A stretch of DNA of 28,885 nt from CAZDYP01 sp964509505. GTDB taxonomy: Bacteria > Chloroflexota > Anaerolineae > JACRMK01. The stretch lies in assembly GCA_964509505.1 (NCBI GenBank), contig CAZDYP010000051.1, positions 1 through 28,885 of the forward strand, given 5' to 3'. Position numbers and translations under genes: made by a program. The notes beneath the pieces are model-generated. The model was not told the DNA's origin. It ran no database searches and was given only the letters and a program-made list of their open reading frames with translations. Shown here piece after piece: positions 1 to 7,783 of the stretch (position 1 is its first letter; the number at the start of each line of letters is the position of its first letter).

Positions 1-21
1 GAAGGGTCCCAAAGACCCTTC
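1..21. repeat. Small perfect hairpin at the window edge
   Basis: GAAGGGTC (1-8) and GACCCTTC (14-21) form an 8-bp perfect stem with a 5-nt loop. No T-run follows, so it is not a clear terminator. The GGGTC/GACCC core resembles the inner arm of the palindromic element at 2174-2307. It may be the end of a larger element cut by the window edge. Confidence 0.5.
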
Positions 22-48
22 GGGATTGAAATGCCGAAAATAAACAGG

Positions 49-78
49 TTGCCATCCCATCGGCGGCTATGCTATACT
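49..78 (+). promoter_or_regulatory. Sigma70-type promoter for the gene at 102
   Basis: A -35 box TTGCCA (49-54) and a -10 box TATACT (73-78) are separated by 18 bp. The predicted transcript would start near 85, leaving a very short leader before the GGGAGG ribosome site at 91-96. Confidence 0.6.
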
Positions 79-101
79 TTGTCGCGTGTGGGGAGGCGCT
101 T

Positions 102-947
102 ATGGAGATTGTGATAGCCGAACAATGTGCGCGTATCTTCAACGATCAGTTGGATACGCAGACGGCGCGGGAACGCGCGATTGAAAAGAAGGTGGATGCG
201 TTTGGCACTGTCGCCAAATTTTTGCAACGCCCCAAGCCCGAAGAAATTCAAATCATTTATTCCGAGAAACGCTACGAGCCGTTCTGGTGCGTGGCCGCCA
301 AAGCCACTTACGTTTATGAACGCGCGCAAAAATATCGTGTTCCTGTGCAAGGCGCGATGGTGAAGCAAGTTACCATCGGCGGCGAAACCTACACACCACA
401 AAAAGACCGCGAGAGTTTTGGGTTGACGCTGCAAGGACTGGAACGTTGCGAGGAAAGCGCAGAGAAGCAAGTGTATGTGGATGGCGTGACCAGCGAGAAG
501 AAAGATTTTTCGTCGTATCTGAAGTATGCGGCGACTGACATTGCAAGTCTCGACACGTTCGCGCCGGAAGGCGCGCTGGCGCTGCCGCCGCAAGTGCGTA
601 TCGCGCAGGTAGTGCGTGAGGTGCTGACCTCGTTGATGAAGGCGGTGCAAGCTGACAAGGTCATCGAGGAGCGCATCGAGGTCTCGCAGGTTGTGTTGTA
701 TTTTCGCCCTGTGTATGCGTTTGAATATCACTGGACGACGAAAGACAAAAAGCAAACGCTGGAATTCGATGGCTTGACCGGCGCCTTGAAAACGGATGGC
801 AAGGCGGTGCGCCAGGTGTTGAAGAAAGTCATGGACAGCGATGCGCTCTTTGACATCAGCGGCGAGGCGCTCAACCTGCTAGTGCCTGGCGGTTCCGTCG
901 CAGTGAAACTGGCGCGCGCCGCGGCGCAACGCGGCTTAAAAAGTTGA
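102..947 (+). CDS. Unknown soluble protein, 281 aa
   Basis: I do not recognise the family. I chose ATG 102 over the in-frame ATG at 69 because GGGAGG lies 5 nt upstream of 102 and the ATG at 69 overlaps the -10 box of the promoter. There is no signal peptide or membrane segment. The middle is mixed alpha/beta. Near residues 220-240 an aromatic stretch (YHWTTKDKKQTLEFDGLTG) looks loosely like the strand-turn-strand of PepSY-type modules, but this is weak. The C-terminus is an Ala/Arg-rich amphipathic helix. The stop is 26 nt before the first M20 gene, so the two are probably cotranscribed; nothing else ties it to peptide metabolism. Confidence 0.8.
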   Translation: MEIVIAEQCARIFNDQLDTQTARERAIEKKVDAFGTVAKFLQRPKPEEIQIIYSEKRYEPFWCVAAKATYVYERAQKYRVPVQGAMVKQVTIGGETYTPQKDRESFGLTLQGLERCEESAEKQVYVDGVTSEKKDFSSYLKYAATDIASLDTFAPEGALALPPQVRIAQVVREVLTSLMKAVQADKVIEERIEVSQVVLYFRPVYAFEYHWTTKDKKQTLEFDGLTGALKTDGKAVRQVLKKVMDSDALFDISGEALNLLVPGGSVAVKLARAAAQRGLKS

Positions 948-973
948 ACATCAACTTTGCATTAGGAGACTAG

Positions 974-2137
974 ATGCTCGATCAAGCGAAACAAATCGAA
1001 AAACAAATCATCGAACTGCGTCGCGCGATTCATCAACAACCCGAACTAGGTTTCCGCGAATTCAAAACGTCGCAGCGCGTGTCGGATGTATTGACCTCAT
1101 TGGGCATTGAACATCAACGCGGCATTGCCAAAACCGGTATCGTCGCCACCTTGGGCAATGGCAACGGCCCAACGGTAGCATTGCGCGCCGACATGGACGC
1201 ACTGCCCATCGTCGAGGCTAATGAAGTCTCATACCGTTCGCAGCACAATGGCGTGATGCACGCCTGCGGACACGACGCGCACACGGCGATGTTGTTGGGT
1301 GCAGCGATGTTGTTGGCGAAGGAAAATTTGAATGGCACGGTGCGCTTGTTATTTCAGCCGTGCGAAGAAGGACAAGACGCGGAGGGCAAGAGCGGCGCGA
1401 CGCGCATGATCGAAGAAGGCGCACTGCATGAGGTCGCAGCGGTGTTCGGCTTGCACGTGGCGAGCGACATGCCCGCCGGTCTGCTCGAAATTGGCGATGG
1501 GCCCGTCTTGGCGGCTGTAGATTCATTCGAGGGCAAGGTGCTGGGCAACGGCTGTCATGGCGCCTATCCGCATCGCGGACTGGATCCGGTGTGGTTGTCT
1601 GCGCAAGTCATCAATGCGGTGCATGGCATCATCCCACGTCGTCTGGATCCGACACAGCCTGCGGTAATTTCGGTTTGCACCGTGCATGGCGGCTCGGCGC
1701 ATAACGTCATCCCCGAAGCGGTTGAGTTGGGCGGCACCATTCGCTCGTTTGATCCAAGTGTGCGTCAATTACTGCACGACGAATTAGCGCGCGCGTTTGC
1801 ATTGGCGCGAAGCATGGGCGGCGATTATACGCTGAACATCTTGACGGGATGCCCGCCGACTAACAATGATCCGACGCAAGCCGCCTTTATACGCGAAGTA
1901 GCTCATGGGTTGGTAGGAACGGACAGGGTGAACAGCACGCCGCCGTTGCACATGGGCGCAGAGGATTTCTCGTTCATGTTGCAAGCCGCGCCCGGCGCAT
2001 TTGTGTTTCTTGGCGCAGCCAAGGGGGATCGTTCACGGCCACATCACAATTCATATTTCGATATTGACGAATCGGTGCTGGTCACAGGTGCGGCGTTGCT
2101 GGCAGAAACGGCGAAACGGTATTTGCAGCCGCGGTGA
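974..2137 (+). CDS. M20-family metal-dependent amidohydrolase, copy 1 (387 aa)
   Basis: Probable amidohydrolase of the IAA-amino-acid/hippurate hydrolase (N-acyl amino acid) branch of peptidase family M20, cytoplasmic, releasing an amino acid from an N-acyl conjugate. All expected metal ligands are visible: Cys98 and His100 in HACGHDAH, the Glu pair 131-132 in QPCEEG, His161 in GLHV, and the C-terminal His in PHHN near residue 357. The central lid domain carries the GNGCHGAYPH motif, with Cys where the second copy and most relatives have Gly. AGGAG at 964-968 supports the start. Length matches the family. It is the paralogue of the next gene and has exactly the same length. The true substrate cannot be read from the sequence; peptidic or acylated amino acids are likely. 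Confidence 0.93.
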   Translation: MLDQAKQIEKQIIELRRAIHQQPELGFREFKTSQRVSDVLTSLGIEHQRGIAKTGIVATLGNGNGPTVALRADMDALPIVEANEVSYRSQHNGVMHACGHDAHTAMLLGAAMLLAKENLNGTVRLLFQPCEEGQDAEGKSGATRMIEEGALHEVAAVFGLHVASDMPAGLLEIGDGPVLAAVDSFEGKVLGNGCHGAYPHRGLDPVWLSAQVINAVHGIIPRRLDPTQPAVISVCTVHGGSAHNVIPEAVELGGTIRSFDPSVRQLLHDELARAFALARSMGGDYTLNILTGCPPTNNDPTQAAFIREVAHGLVGTDRVNSTPPLHMGAEDFSFMLQAAPGAFVFLGAAKGDRSRPHHNSYFDIDESVLVTGAALLAETAKRYLQPR

Positions 2138-2173
2138 ATTCCACAGGGCGAAGAATATCGCTCATCATAAAAG

Positions 2174-2307
2174 AGTGTTTTGAAATTCAGACCCTAAAGG
2201 TTTTTCTGGCGAAGCGAGTTCACAATTTGCGCAGAAAGCCCGCGTGAAATGCTTTGTTGCTTGCCAGCGAAACCGTTAGGGGCTCGGTCTTATATTTTCA
2301 AAACACT
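2174..2307. repeat. MITE-like palindromic element between the M20 paralogues
   Basis: The ends are perfect 12-bp inverted repeats: AGTGTTTTGAAA (2174-2185) and TTTCAAAACACT (2296-2307). Inside them a second imperfect inverted pair runs from CCCTAAAGGTTTTTCTGGC (2192-2210) to about 2263-2281, followed by further short complementary words towards the middle. The whole 134-nt unit can fold into one long stem and has no convincing coding content. No clear target-site duplication is visible. It ends 16 nt before the start codon of the second M20 gene. Confidence 0.65.
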
Positions 2308-2323
2308 TTCTAAGGAGATTCGC

Positions 2324-3487
2324 ATGCTAGATCGAGCAATGGCGCTCAAAGCAAAATTGATTGAGATTCGCCGTCACCTCCATCAGTATCCTGAATTGGG
2401 CTTTCAAGAAGTCAAGACGAGTCAATACGTCTCCGACCATTTGCACGCCTTGGGCATCGAACATCAGCGCGGCGTGGCAAAGACAGGTATCGTCGCCACC
2501 CTCGGTAACGGCAAGGGTCCAACGGTTGCGTTGCGCGCGGATATGGATGCGCTGCCGATTCACGAGGCAAATGATGTGCCTTATCGTTCTAAGCATGACG
2601 GCGTGATGCACGCTTGCGGACACGACGCGCATACGGCGATGTTGTTGGGCGCAGCGATGTTGTTGGCGCAAGAAAATTTGAACGGCACCGTGCGTCTTTT
2701 ATTTCAGCCATCCGAAGAATGGCGGGATGCCGAGAACAAGAGCGGCGGCTTGCGGATGGTCGAAGAAGGCGCGTTGGATGGCGTCGAAGCGGTGTGGGGT
2801 ATTCACGTCGGCAGTCAGAATACGAGCGGCATAGTTTCCGTGAGCGAAGGCGCGATCACCGCTGCGGCAGATGGTTTCTATGGTGTGGTGATAGGCAACG
2901 GCGGACATGGCGCATTCCCGCATCGCTCACTCGATCCCATTTGGTTGGCGTCGCACGTGTTACCTGCGATTTACGGCATCATCCCGCGGCGCATTGATCC
3001 AACGCGCAAAGCCGTCATCACGGTTGGCATGATACACGGCGGCACGGCGGTCAACATCATCCCGCCGAGCGTCGAGCTCAACGGCACGATTCGCTCGTTT
3101 GAAGAAGATACGCGCAAACAGTTACACGATGGACTGGAACAAGCATTTGCGCTAGCTCGCACATGGGGCGGCGACTATACCTTGACGCATCCGTACGGTT
3201 ATCCGCCGACCATCAACGACCCTGAAGCAGCGGATTTCATTCGCAGCGTGGCGACCGATTTGTTGGGCGCGGCGCGTGTGACGAAGGCCGAACCCATGAT
3301 GGCGGGCGAAGATTTTTCGTACATGGCGCAGAAGGCGCGCGGCGGGTTCATCAATCTCGGCGCAGCGATTGGCGACCAGCCGCGCCCGCATCACAATCCC
3401 GTATTCGATATTGACGAGTCGGCGCTGCCGATTGGCGCGGCGGTGTTGGCGGAGACGGTGAAGCGGTATCTAAAAAGTAGTGAGTGA
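2324..3487 (+). CDS. M20-family metal-dependent amidohydrolase, copy 2 (387 aa)
   Basis: Tandem paralogue of the gene at 974 and likely the same type of N-acyl amino acid amidohydrolase. The metal-site motifs sit at the same numbering: HACGHDAH with Cys98 and His100, the Glu pair in QPSEEW, GIHV, and PHHN near the C-terminus. The lid motif is the standard GNGGHGAFPH. I chose ATG 2324 because AAGGAG lies just upstream; an upstream in-frame ATG at 2249 would start inside the palindromic element. The copies differ most in the loops after the Glu pair and in the lid, which suggests different substrate ranges. The stop codon lies within the left arm of a long hairpin (3472-3524). Confidence 0.93.
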   Translation: MLDRAMALKAKLIEIRRHLHQYPELGFQEVKTSQYVSDHLHALGIEHQRGVAKTGIVATLGNGKGPTVALRADMDALPIHEANDVPYRSKHDGVMHACGHDAHTAMLLGAAMLLAQENLNGTVRLLFQPSEEWRDAENKSGGLRMVEEGALDGVEAVWGIHVGSQNTSGIVSVSEGAITAAADGFYGVVIGNGGHGAFPHRSLDPIWLASHVLPAIYGIIPRRIDPTRKAVITVGMIHGGTAVNIIPPSVELNGTIRSFEEDTRKQLHDGLEQAFALARTWGGDYTLTHPYGYPPTINDPEAADFIRSVATDLLGAARVTKAEPMMAGEDFSYMAQKARGGFINLGAAIGDQPRPHHNPVFDIDESALPIGAAVLAETVKRYLKSSE

Positions 3488-3524
3488 AAGGTAATAACGC
3501 ATTACTTTTTACTCATCACTTTTT
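3472..3524 (+). terminator. Long imperfect hairpin after the second M20 gene
   Basis: The left arm 3472-3495 and right arm 3501-3524 are 24 nt each with four mismatches and a 5-nt loop (aacgc). The tail is T-rich (actttt). The left arm overlaps the stop codon of the M20 gene. It is plausible as a terminator, and it is built of repeated ACTTTTTACT-like words, as in other spacers here. Confidence 0.55.
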
Positions 3525-3556
3525 ACTTTTGTGTGGTGAGGGGGGCATGGGTTGTA

Positions 3557-4129
3557 ATGACACGCAATGACGCTTGGCAAATCGTTTGCGAATTTGTGAA
3601 GAATGAATCGTTGCGGAAGCACATGCTCGCGGTGGAGGCGTGTATGCGCGAGTATGCGCGGCACTATGGCGAGGATGAAGAACAATGGGCAACGCTGGGT
3701 GTGTTACACGATTTCGATTTCGAGATTCACCCCACACTCGATAAACATCCACAAGACGGCGCGCCGATTCTGCGCGAGCGCGGCGTGCCCGAAGACATCA
3801 TTTACAGCATCCTCTCGCACGCCGATCATTTGCAAGACACGTACCCGCGTCGCGCGTTGCGCGAGAAGACGCTCGTCGCCGTGGATGAATTGAGTGGCTT
3901 GTGCATCGCAGTGGCGTTGGTGCGTCCTAGCAGGAGCATCTTCGACGTGGATGTGGCAGCCGTCAGAAGCAAGTGGAAAAACAAGGGCTTTGCGCGCGCT
4001 GTCAACCGTCAAGAGATCGAACACCACACAGAAGTGTTAGGTATCCCGCTCGACGAGCATATTGCGCGTTGCGTCAAAGCATTGCAAAATAGCGCTGATG
4101 TATTGGGCATTCGGGGCATGTCCAGTTGA
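3557..4129 (+). CDS. HD-domain phosphohydrolase (190 aa)
   Basis: A single HD domain occupies the protein. His22, the His51-Asp52 pair in LHDFDFE, and Asp110 in AVDELSG form the metal site typical of HD hydrolases; His64 and the SHAD motif near residue 88 add likely ligands. The sequence matches the common small family annotated as HD or HDIG domain protein, whose substrate (a nucleotide or phosphate ester) is not established. I chose ATG 3557 rather than the GTG at 3533; a purine-rich GAGGGGGG sits 11 nt upstream, which is a weak spacing. The neighbours give no pathway hint. Confidence 0.88.
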   Translation: MTRNDAWQIVCEFVKNESLRKHMLAVEACMREYARHYGEDEEQWATLGVLHDFDFEIHPTLDKHPQDGAPILRERGVPEDIIYSILSHADHLQDTYPRRALREKTLVAVDELSGLCIAVALVRPSRSIFDVDVAAVRSKWKNKGFARAVNRQEIEHHTEVLGIPLDEHIARCVKALQNSADVLGIRGMSS

Positions 4130-4137
4130 AAGCGGCG

Positions 4138-4171
4138 ATTGGATATTAGAGATTGGAGATTATCCAATCTC
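4138..4171. repeat. Alternative-hairpin spacer before the DUF4126 gene
   Basis: Two mutually exclusive stems can form: GATTGGATA (4138-4146) with TATCCAATC (4161-4169), and GAGATTGG (4149-4156) with CCAATCTC (4164-4171). The second is followed by a GAAAAAGGAGG ribosome site, not a T-run. The word GAGATTGGAGAT recurs in inverted orientation upstream of the hydrolase gene at 18161. Confidence 0.5.
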
Positions 4172-4187
4172 GAAAAAGGAGGAACGT

Positions 4188-4748
4188 ATGGGCATCGCAG
4201 AAATTCTTAGCGCGTTTGGATTATCGGCAGCGGCGGGTTTGAATGCTTACATCCCATTGCTCGTCATTGGGTTGTTGGGGCGTTTCACCAACTTCGTCAA
4301 GCTGCAAGCGCCGTTCGATTGGCTCACCAATGAATGGGTCATTGGGACGTTGGCGGTGTTATTGCTCATCGAGATGCTCGCCGACAAGGTTCCCGCGGTG
4401 GATCACATCAATGACTTCATCAGCACCTTCATTCGACCGACAGCGGGCGCCATTCTGTTCGCGGCTGAAGCGAATGTGTTGCGCGACGTGAACCCGATCA
4501 TTCCCATCATTGCAGGGCTGCTTGTGGCAGGCGCGGTTCATGCGACGAAGGCGACGGCGCGCCCCGTCATCAATGCGACGACCTTCGGCGTGGCCACACC
4601 TGTGGTGAGTTTCATCGAGGACGTGATTTCGTTCTTCGCTACCCTCTTGGCGATCTTCGTGCCGTTCGTGATGATCGTGTTCTTTTGCGTGTTCCTGTTC
4701 GTCGCATACAAAATCTTCGCGCGCCGCTCGCGTACCCGCGCAGTGTAG
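4188..4748 (+). CDS. DUF4126 family integral membrane protein (186 aa)
   Basis: I recognise the family by its N-terminal stretch LSAFGLSAAAGLNAYIPLL and by length. About five hydrophobic segments are visible: residues 5-30, 45-65, 80-100, 105-125 and a very hydrophobic C-terminal one near 150-178, which ends in a basic RRSRTR tail that should lie inside. No biochemical function is known to me for DUF4126. I chose ATG 4188 because AAAGGAGG lies 5 nt upstream; the longer in-frame reading from 4062 overlaps the preceding gene. Confidence 0.88.
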   Translation: MGIAEILSAFGLSAAAGLNAYIPLLVIGLLGRFTNFVKLQAPFDWLTNEWVIGTLAVLLLIEMLADKVPAVDHINDFISTFIRPTAGAILFAAEANVLRDVNPIIPIIAGLLVAGAVHATKATARPVINATTFGVATPVVSFIEDVISFFATLLAIFVPFVMIVFFCVFLFVAYKIFARRSRTRAV

Positions 4749-4756
4749 GATCCAAT

Positions 4757-4868
4757 GTAGGGCAAGATTGTACCTTGCCTGCCTAGACAAGTTGCAAACT
4801 TGTCCTACCCTGAATTGAAGCGAGAAACCCGTTTGCCCATGCAATGCTTCCTCGGCAAACGGGTTTCT
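4757..4868 (+). terminator. Two stacked inverted repeats ending in a 15-bp hairpin
   Basis: AGAAACCCGTTTGCC (4823-4837) and GGCAAACGGGTTTCT (4854-4868) are perfectly complementary over 15 bp with a 16-nt loop. This is a good termination hairpin although the U-tract is weak. Just before it, 4757-4808 holds a looser inverted repeat with ACAAGTTGCAAACTTGT at its centre and GTAGGGCAAG/TTGTCCTAC at its ends. Confidence 0.6.
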
Positions 4869-4916
4869 GTTTGACCAAACGACTAAGCCACTAAACGACG
4901 ATTCGACTATTGGACT

Positions 4917-5498
4917 ATGACCAAACTTCTTTATCCAGTCACAGTTTCTAGCTTGTTCGGTTTGCTTTTTGCCGAAGCTGTGTGGACGCGCTCGCCATCA
5001 TTCGCTGTGGCAACCTTCGCCATCGTTTCTGTGTTGTGGTTGCTTTCATATCTCATGCCGCCGCGCTTGTTCCACTATTCCAACGAGCAGCTCGCGCCCA
5101 GCGTGTTGACGCAACTCATGAAGCGCGCAGGCGCGGCGATTGCGTGCATCGTCGGCGCGAGTGTGGCGGCGTTGCTGTTCACGGGCTTATGGACTGACCT
5201 CACAACATTTGAGGAAGTGTATGCGTTCACGTTCATCGGCATCACGTTGTTTCACGGCTTTGGCGGCCCGTTTGCGTATCACATCGTCTATTTGCAAGAG
5301 ACGAAGCAATACAACTCCGATCAGCTCGCCGCCGTCCTCATCGCATTCACGCTGATGCTGTTCATCGTCACACTCGTCATCTTTGTGTTGGATTTTGGGT
5401 TGCCGCGCGACGCGCACATTCATCGGCGCGATTTGCTCATGTTTACGCTTGTGCTGTTGGGTTATGGCTGGGCGGTGTATAAGGTCGCGCACCATTGA
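4917..5498 (+). CDS. Small multi-pass membrane protein of unknown family (193 aa)
   Basis: Five hydrophobic segments are visible: roughly residues 5-22, 28-48, 70-92, 100-122 and 140-163, plus a short one at the C-terminus (LLMFTLVLLGYGWAVYKV). Short charged loops carry several His residues. I do not recognise a family. ATG 4917 has no Shine-Dalgarno sequence; the preceding 40 nt is made of related GACTA-like words. The end overlaps by 56 bp the end of a possible antisense lipoprotein gene. Confidence 0.75.
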   Translation: MTKLLYPVTVSSLFGLLFAEAVWTRSPSFAVATFAIVSVLWLLSYLMPPRLFHYSNEQLAPSVLTQLMKRAGAAIACIVGASVAALLFTGLWTDLTTFEEVYAFTFIGITLFHGFGGPFAYHIVYLQETKQYNSDQLAAVLIAFTLMLFIVTLVIFVLDFGLPRDAHIHRRDLLMFTLVLLGYGWAVYKVAHH

Positions 5499-5673
5499 GG
5501 GAAACGGGATAGATTTCTTCGAACCCATTCACGATGGGTTCCATTGTCAGCGTGGGAGTCGTTGATGCCGTTGAGCTGCACGCGCTCAACCCCGCCGCGA
5601 GTGCGAGACCCATCAGGATCACAAAAATTTTTGTGAAGGATTTTGCGTCAAGTATAATCGGTACGTTTTGCAT
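5443..5673 (-). CDS. Possible small lipoprotein (76 aa), convergent with its neighbour
   Basis: The N-terminus has a textbook lipoprotein signal: basic residues (KSFTK), a hydrophobic core (IFVILMGLALAAG) and the lipobox LSAC followed by SS. The mature part would be only about 45 residues, Thr/Pro-rich and ending PTAQA. It lacks a Shine-Dalgarno sequence at ATG 5673; an internal GTG or ATG just before the hydrophobic core could also serve. Its 5' end overlaps the promoter of the plus-strand gene at 5691 and its 3' end overlaps the end of the gene at 4917. It may be chance, but the signal is unusually good. Confidence 0.45.
   Translation of the reverse strand: MQNVPIILDAKSFTKIFVILMGLALAAGLSACSSTASTTPTLTMEPIVNGFEEIYPVSLNGARPYTPPSHNPTAQA
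5631..5658 (+). promoter_or_regulatory. Promoter for the surface protein gene at 5691
   Basis: A -35-like TTGTGA (5631-5636) and a perfect -10 TATAAT (5653-5658) are spaced by 16 bp, with GGAGG ahead of the start at 5691. Confidence 0.65.
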
Positions 5674-5690
5674 ACCGGAGGAAAAGGTTC

Positions 5691-6716
5691 ATGTCTAAAC
5701 GAGTATGGCTGCTCATCTTGAGCGTGGTGGTAGGCTGTAGTTTGCTGCTGGTGTCGTCTGTCAACGCGCAAGGTGGGGATGTGTGTGAGCAACCGAATGT
5801 GTTGAACGCGGCGACGTGTCGCTTTCCAGGACGCGTGATAGGTGTGGCAGGCTATGGCGCAGTGCGGCAAGGTTGGAATGCATTTATCGCGCAAGGAAGT
5901 CCCACGTTTGATGGCGAGACCCATAACGGCTACGACCCTGAAGTTGGCAAAGATCAACATATTTTTGGGAGCGTGCCTTGGGCAGCAGGTGTGTGGCAGC
6001 ATGTGAATGGCACGGCGCCGGGCAACGGCTACCGTCTCACGGTTGGCTGGTTTGTTTCGACGAATTGCGTGGGAGCGCGTGGTCGTGTCGGCATTGATCC
6101 GACGGGCGGCGATAATCCCAATTCACCGAACATCGTGTGGTCTGACAAATTTTCGGTCTGCGCTTCAAAAGCCGGACACAAGTCGGTGCAAGCCATCGCG
6201 CAAAGTGGGCGCGTTTCGATTTGGGTTTGGGCTGAGATTGATCGGACGTGCGGTTGCGGCGATCAAATTTGGGTAACGGCTGTCGCATTGACCGGTGACG
6301 CTTCGGTGCCAACGGCGACACCCCCACCGCCAACCGACACGCCGCGTCCCCCCACGCCTACGCGCGTGCCGCCCACACGCACATTTACACCGGTGCCTGC
6401 GACAAACACCCCCGCGCCGACAGCAACACCGCTGCCGACCAACACGCCTGCCGCCACTGCAACTGCGACAGCGACCACAACACCACTGCCTACTGATACG
6501 CCATCGCCCACAGAACCCATTGTCCCCGTCGTCGCCATTCGGCGTGTGACGCCCACACCTACGGCAAAGCCCTCATCACTTTTACCTGCCTTCGATGATG
6601 CAGCGTCAACGGATTGGTTAGCGGTCGGTTTGCTCGGCTTCGCGGGTTGCACATTTGCCTTGGCTATACTCGTCGGCGTAGGCATGGTCGCGTTTTGGTT
6701 TTGGCGACGGCAGTAG
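5691..6716 (+). CDS. Secreted, membrane-anchored surface protein with Thr/Pro linker (341 aa)
   Basis: A signal peptide covers residues 1-26 (hydrophobic WLLILSVVVGCSLLLV, then NAQ). An exported domain follows to about residue 200, rich in Gly, Trp and Asn, with six or more Cys that could form disulfides (for example TCGCG near residue 185). Residues 205-275 are a Thr/Pro/Ala linker of the TPTPTP type. A transmembrane helix near residues 312-337 ends in the basic tail FWFWRRQ, a classic stop-transfer anchor. I do not recognise the exported domain; it could be a ligand-binding beta-sandwich. GGAGG precedes ATG 5691 and a TATAAT promoter lies upstream. Confidence 0.85.
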   Translation: MSKRVWLLILSVVVGCSLLLVSSVNAQGGDVCEQPNVLNAATCRFPGRVIGVAGYGAVRQGWNAFIAQGSPTFDGETHNGYDPEVGKDQHIFGSVPWAAGVWQHVNGTAPGNGYRLTVGWFVSTNCVGARGRVGIDPTGGDNPNSPNIVWSDKFSVCASKAGHKSVQAIAQSGRVSIWVWAEIDRTCGCGDQIWVTAVALTGDASVPTATPPPPTDTPRPPTPTRVPPTRTFTPVPATNTPAPTATPLPTNTPAATATATATTTPLPTDTPSPTEPIVPVVAIRRVTPTPTAKPSSLLPAFDDAASTDWLAVGLLGFAGCTFALAILVGVGMVAFWFWRRQ

Positions 6717-6747
6717 TCGCTAGTCGCTAGCGATTAGCCACTAGCAA
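6717..6747. repeat. Short-word quasi-palindrome between convergent genes
   Basis: The 31-nt spacer consists of CTAGTCG/CTAGCGA/CTAGCCA-like words in both orientations (for example CTAGTCGCTAGCGATTAG), so it can fold on itself. It separates two convergent genes and may serve as a two-way terminator, though no T-run is seen. Confidence 0.45.
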
Positions 6748-7680
6748 CTAGCCGCGCTCTCGTTCAAGCGGGCATGTCAAGCAATGCGGTCCGCCGTTGC
6801 CATTTACCAGCTCGTCGCCCTCCACACTCCACACTTTGCCGCCGCGTTGCCGTAGCTCGTCGCTCAAACGTGTTGCCCATGCCCAACCGACTGCTTCGCA
6901 GGGTGCGGTGGCGACGAAGTTGATGCACATCTCATGGCGTTCTTCATGCGTCGTTTCGATGATTTCGACGCCGCGTCGCTCCATGTAATCTGAGAAGAAG
7001 GTGTAATAGGGTTGCTTGCCTGTGCGGAAGACCATCGTCGGATGCACATCGAGCCCCGCGACATATCCCATTGCCAAGCGAGGACCCACGAACATCAATT
7101 GTCCGTCAATGTGGATGTTGCCCTCAGGCACTAGCACTAACACTACTTCATCAAGATACTGACCTAAAGTTAAATCGCAAAACTGTTTGATAGCCGTGTG
7201 ATTGGTGCGGTCACACAATGCAATCACGGCGGTGCGCTCGTCCATGAATTGAACGCCGCCGCCTTCGAGCAACCCCGGCGGTTCGATGGCACCCAGCACA
7301 GGGATGCCGAGCTTCTGCATGGCAAGCCCAATCACCCACGGGTCGCCCATGCGCCCTTTGAGCGCCATGCTCATCAGAATCGCGCCGCCATTCATCACAC
7401 AGGCAAGGTCGCGCGTGTAACAGATATTGGGGCGACGCGCGATGTAAGCGAGGGCTTCGGGTTCGTCCTTCAATACGTCCGTTAGCAAAATGACTTCCGC
7501 GCCTGCCTCTGCGATAGCCTCCGTCAAACCGTCATATTCGCTCTGAAATTTTGTGGCATCCACAGGTCGCCGATAGTTGTATTCTCGCAAGGTCTGAGGT
7601 GTGACGCACGCAAGTTCACCGCCAGGACGATGCATCAATACGCGCTTCAATTTGCCATATTCGGTTTGCGCTCCGTACAT
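6748..7680 (-). CDS. Arginine deiminase / dimethylarginine dimethylaminohydrolase-like enzyme (310 aa)
   Basis: Member of the guanidino-group-modifying superfamily, which hydrolyses arginine or methylarginine to citrulline. Visible motifs: YTRDLACVMNGG (substrate Asp), LLEGGGVQF (the EGG strand), the catalytic His190 and Asp192 in NIHID, and the nucleophile Cys300 in GGPHCLTCPL next to the C-terminus. The length suits this group; classical ArcA is about 400 aa and DDAH about 255-285. No Arc transporter or carbamate kinase is adjacent, so catabolic ArcA is less certain. GGAGG lies 4 nt before ATG 7680. It follows the zinc-ribbon gene but a terminator-like hairpin lies between them. Confidence 0.88.
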   Translation of the reverse strand: MYGAQTEYGKLKRVLMHRPGGELACVTPQTLREYNYRRPVDATKFQSEYDGLTEAIAEAGAEVILLTDVLKDEPEALAYIARRPNICYTRDLACVMNGGAILMSMALKGRMGDPWVIGLAMQKLGIPVLGAIEPPGLLEGGGVQFMDERTAVIALCDRTNHTAIKQFCDLTLGQYLDEVVLVLVPEGNIHIDGQLMFVGPRLAMGYVAGLDVHPTMVFRTGKQPYYTFFSDYMERRGVEIIETTHEERHEMCINFVATAPCEAVGWAWATRLSDELRQRGGKVWSVEGDELVNGNGGPHCLTCPLERERG

Positions 7681-7697
7681 TCAGCCTCCAAAAACAG

Positions 7698-7747
7698 ATT
7701 GCGTGTGGCGCGCGTTGGATCCAATCACGCTTGCTGCCACACGCAAT
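7698..7747 (-). terminator. Hairpin with T-run between the zinc-ribbon and deiminase genes
   Basis: On the minus strand, ATTGCGTGTGGC and GCCACACGCAAT pair over 12 bp (7698-7709 with 7736-7747), with an inner TTGGATCCAA palindrome, followed by CTGTTTTTGG. This could terminate the ilvE/zinc-ribbon transcript or act as an attenuator before the deiminase gene, whose start is only 18 nt further on. Confidence 0.6.
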
Positions 7748-7783
7748 AGGGTTGTCCGCACAGCGGCTAAACCACTGTTCAGA

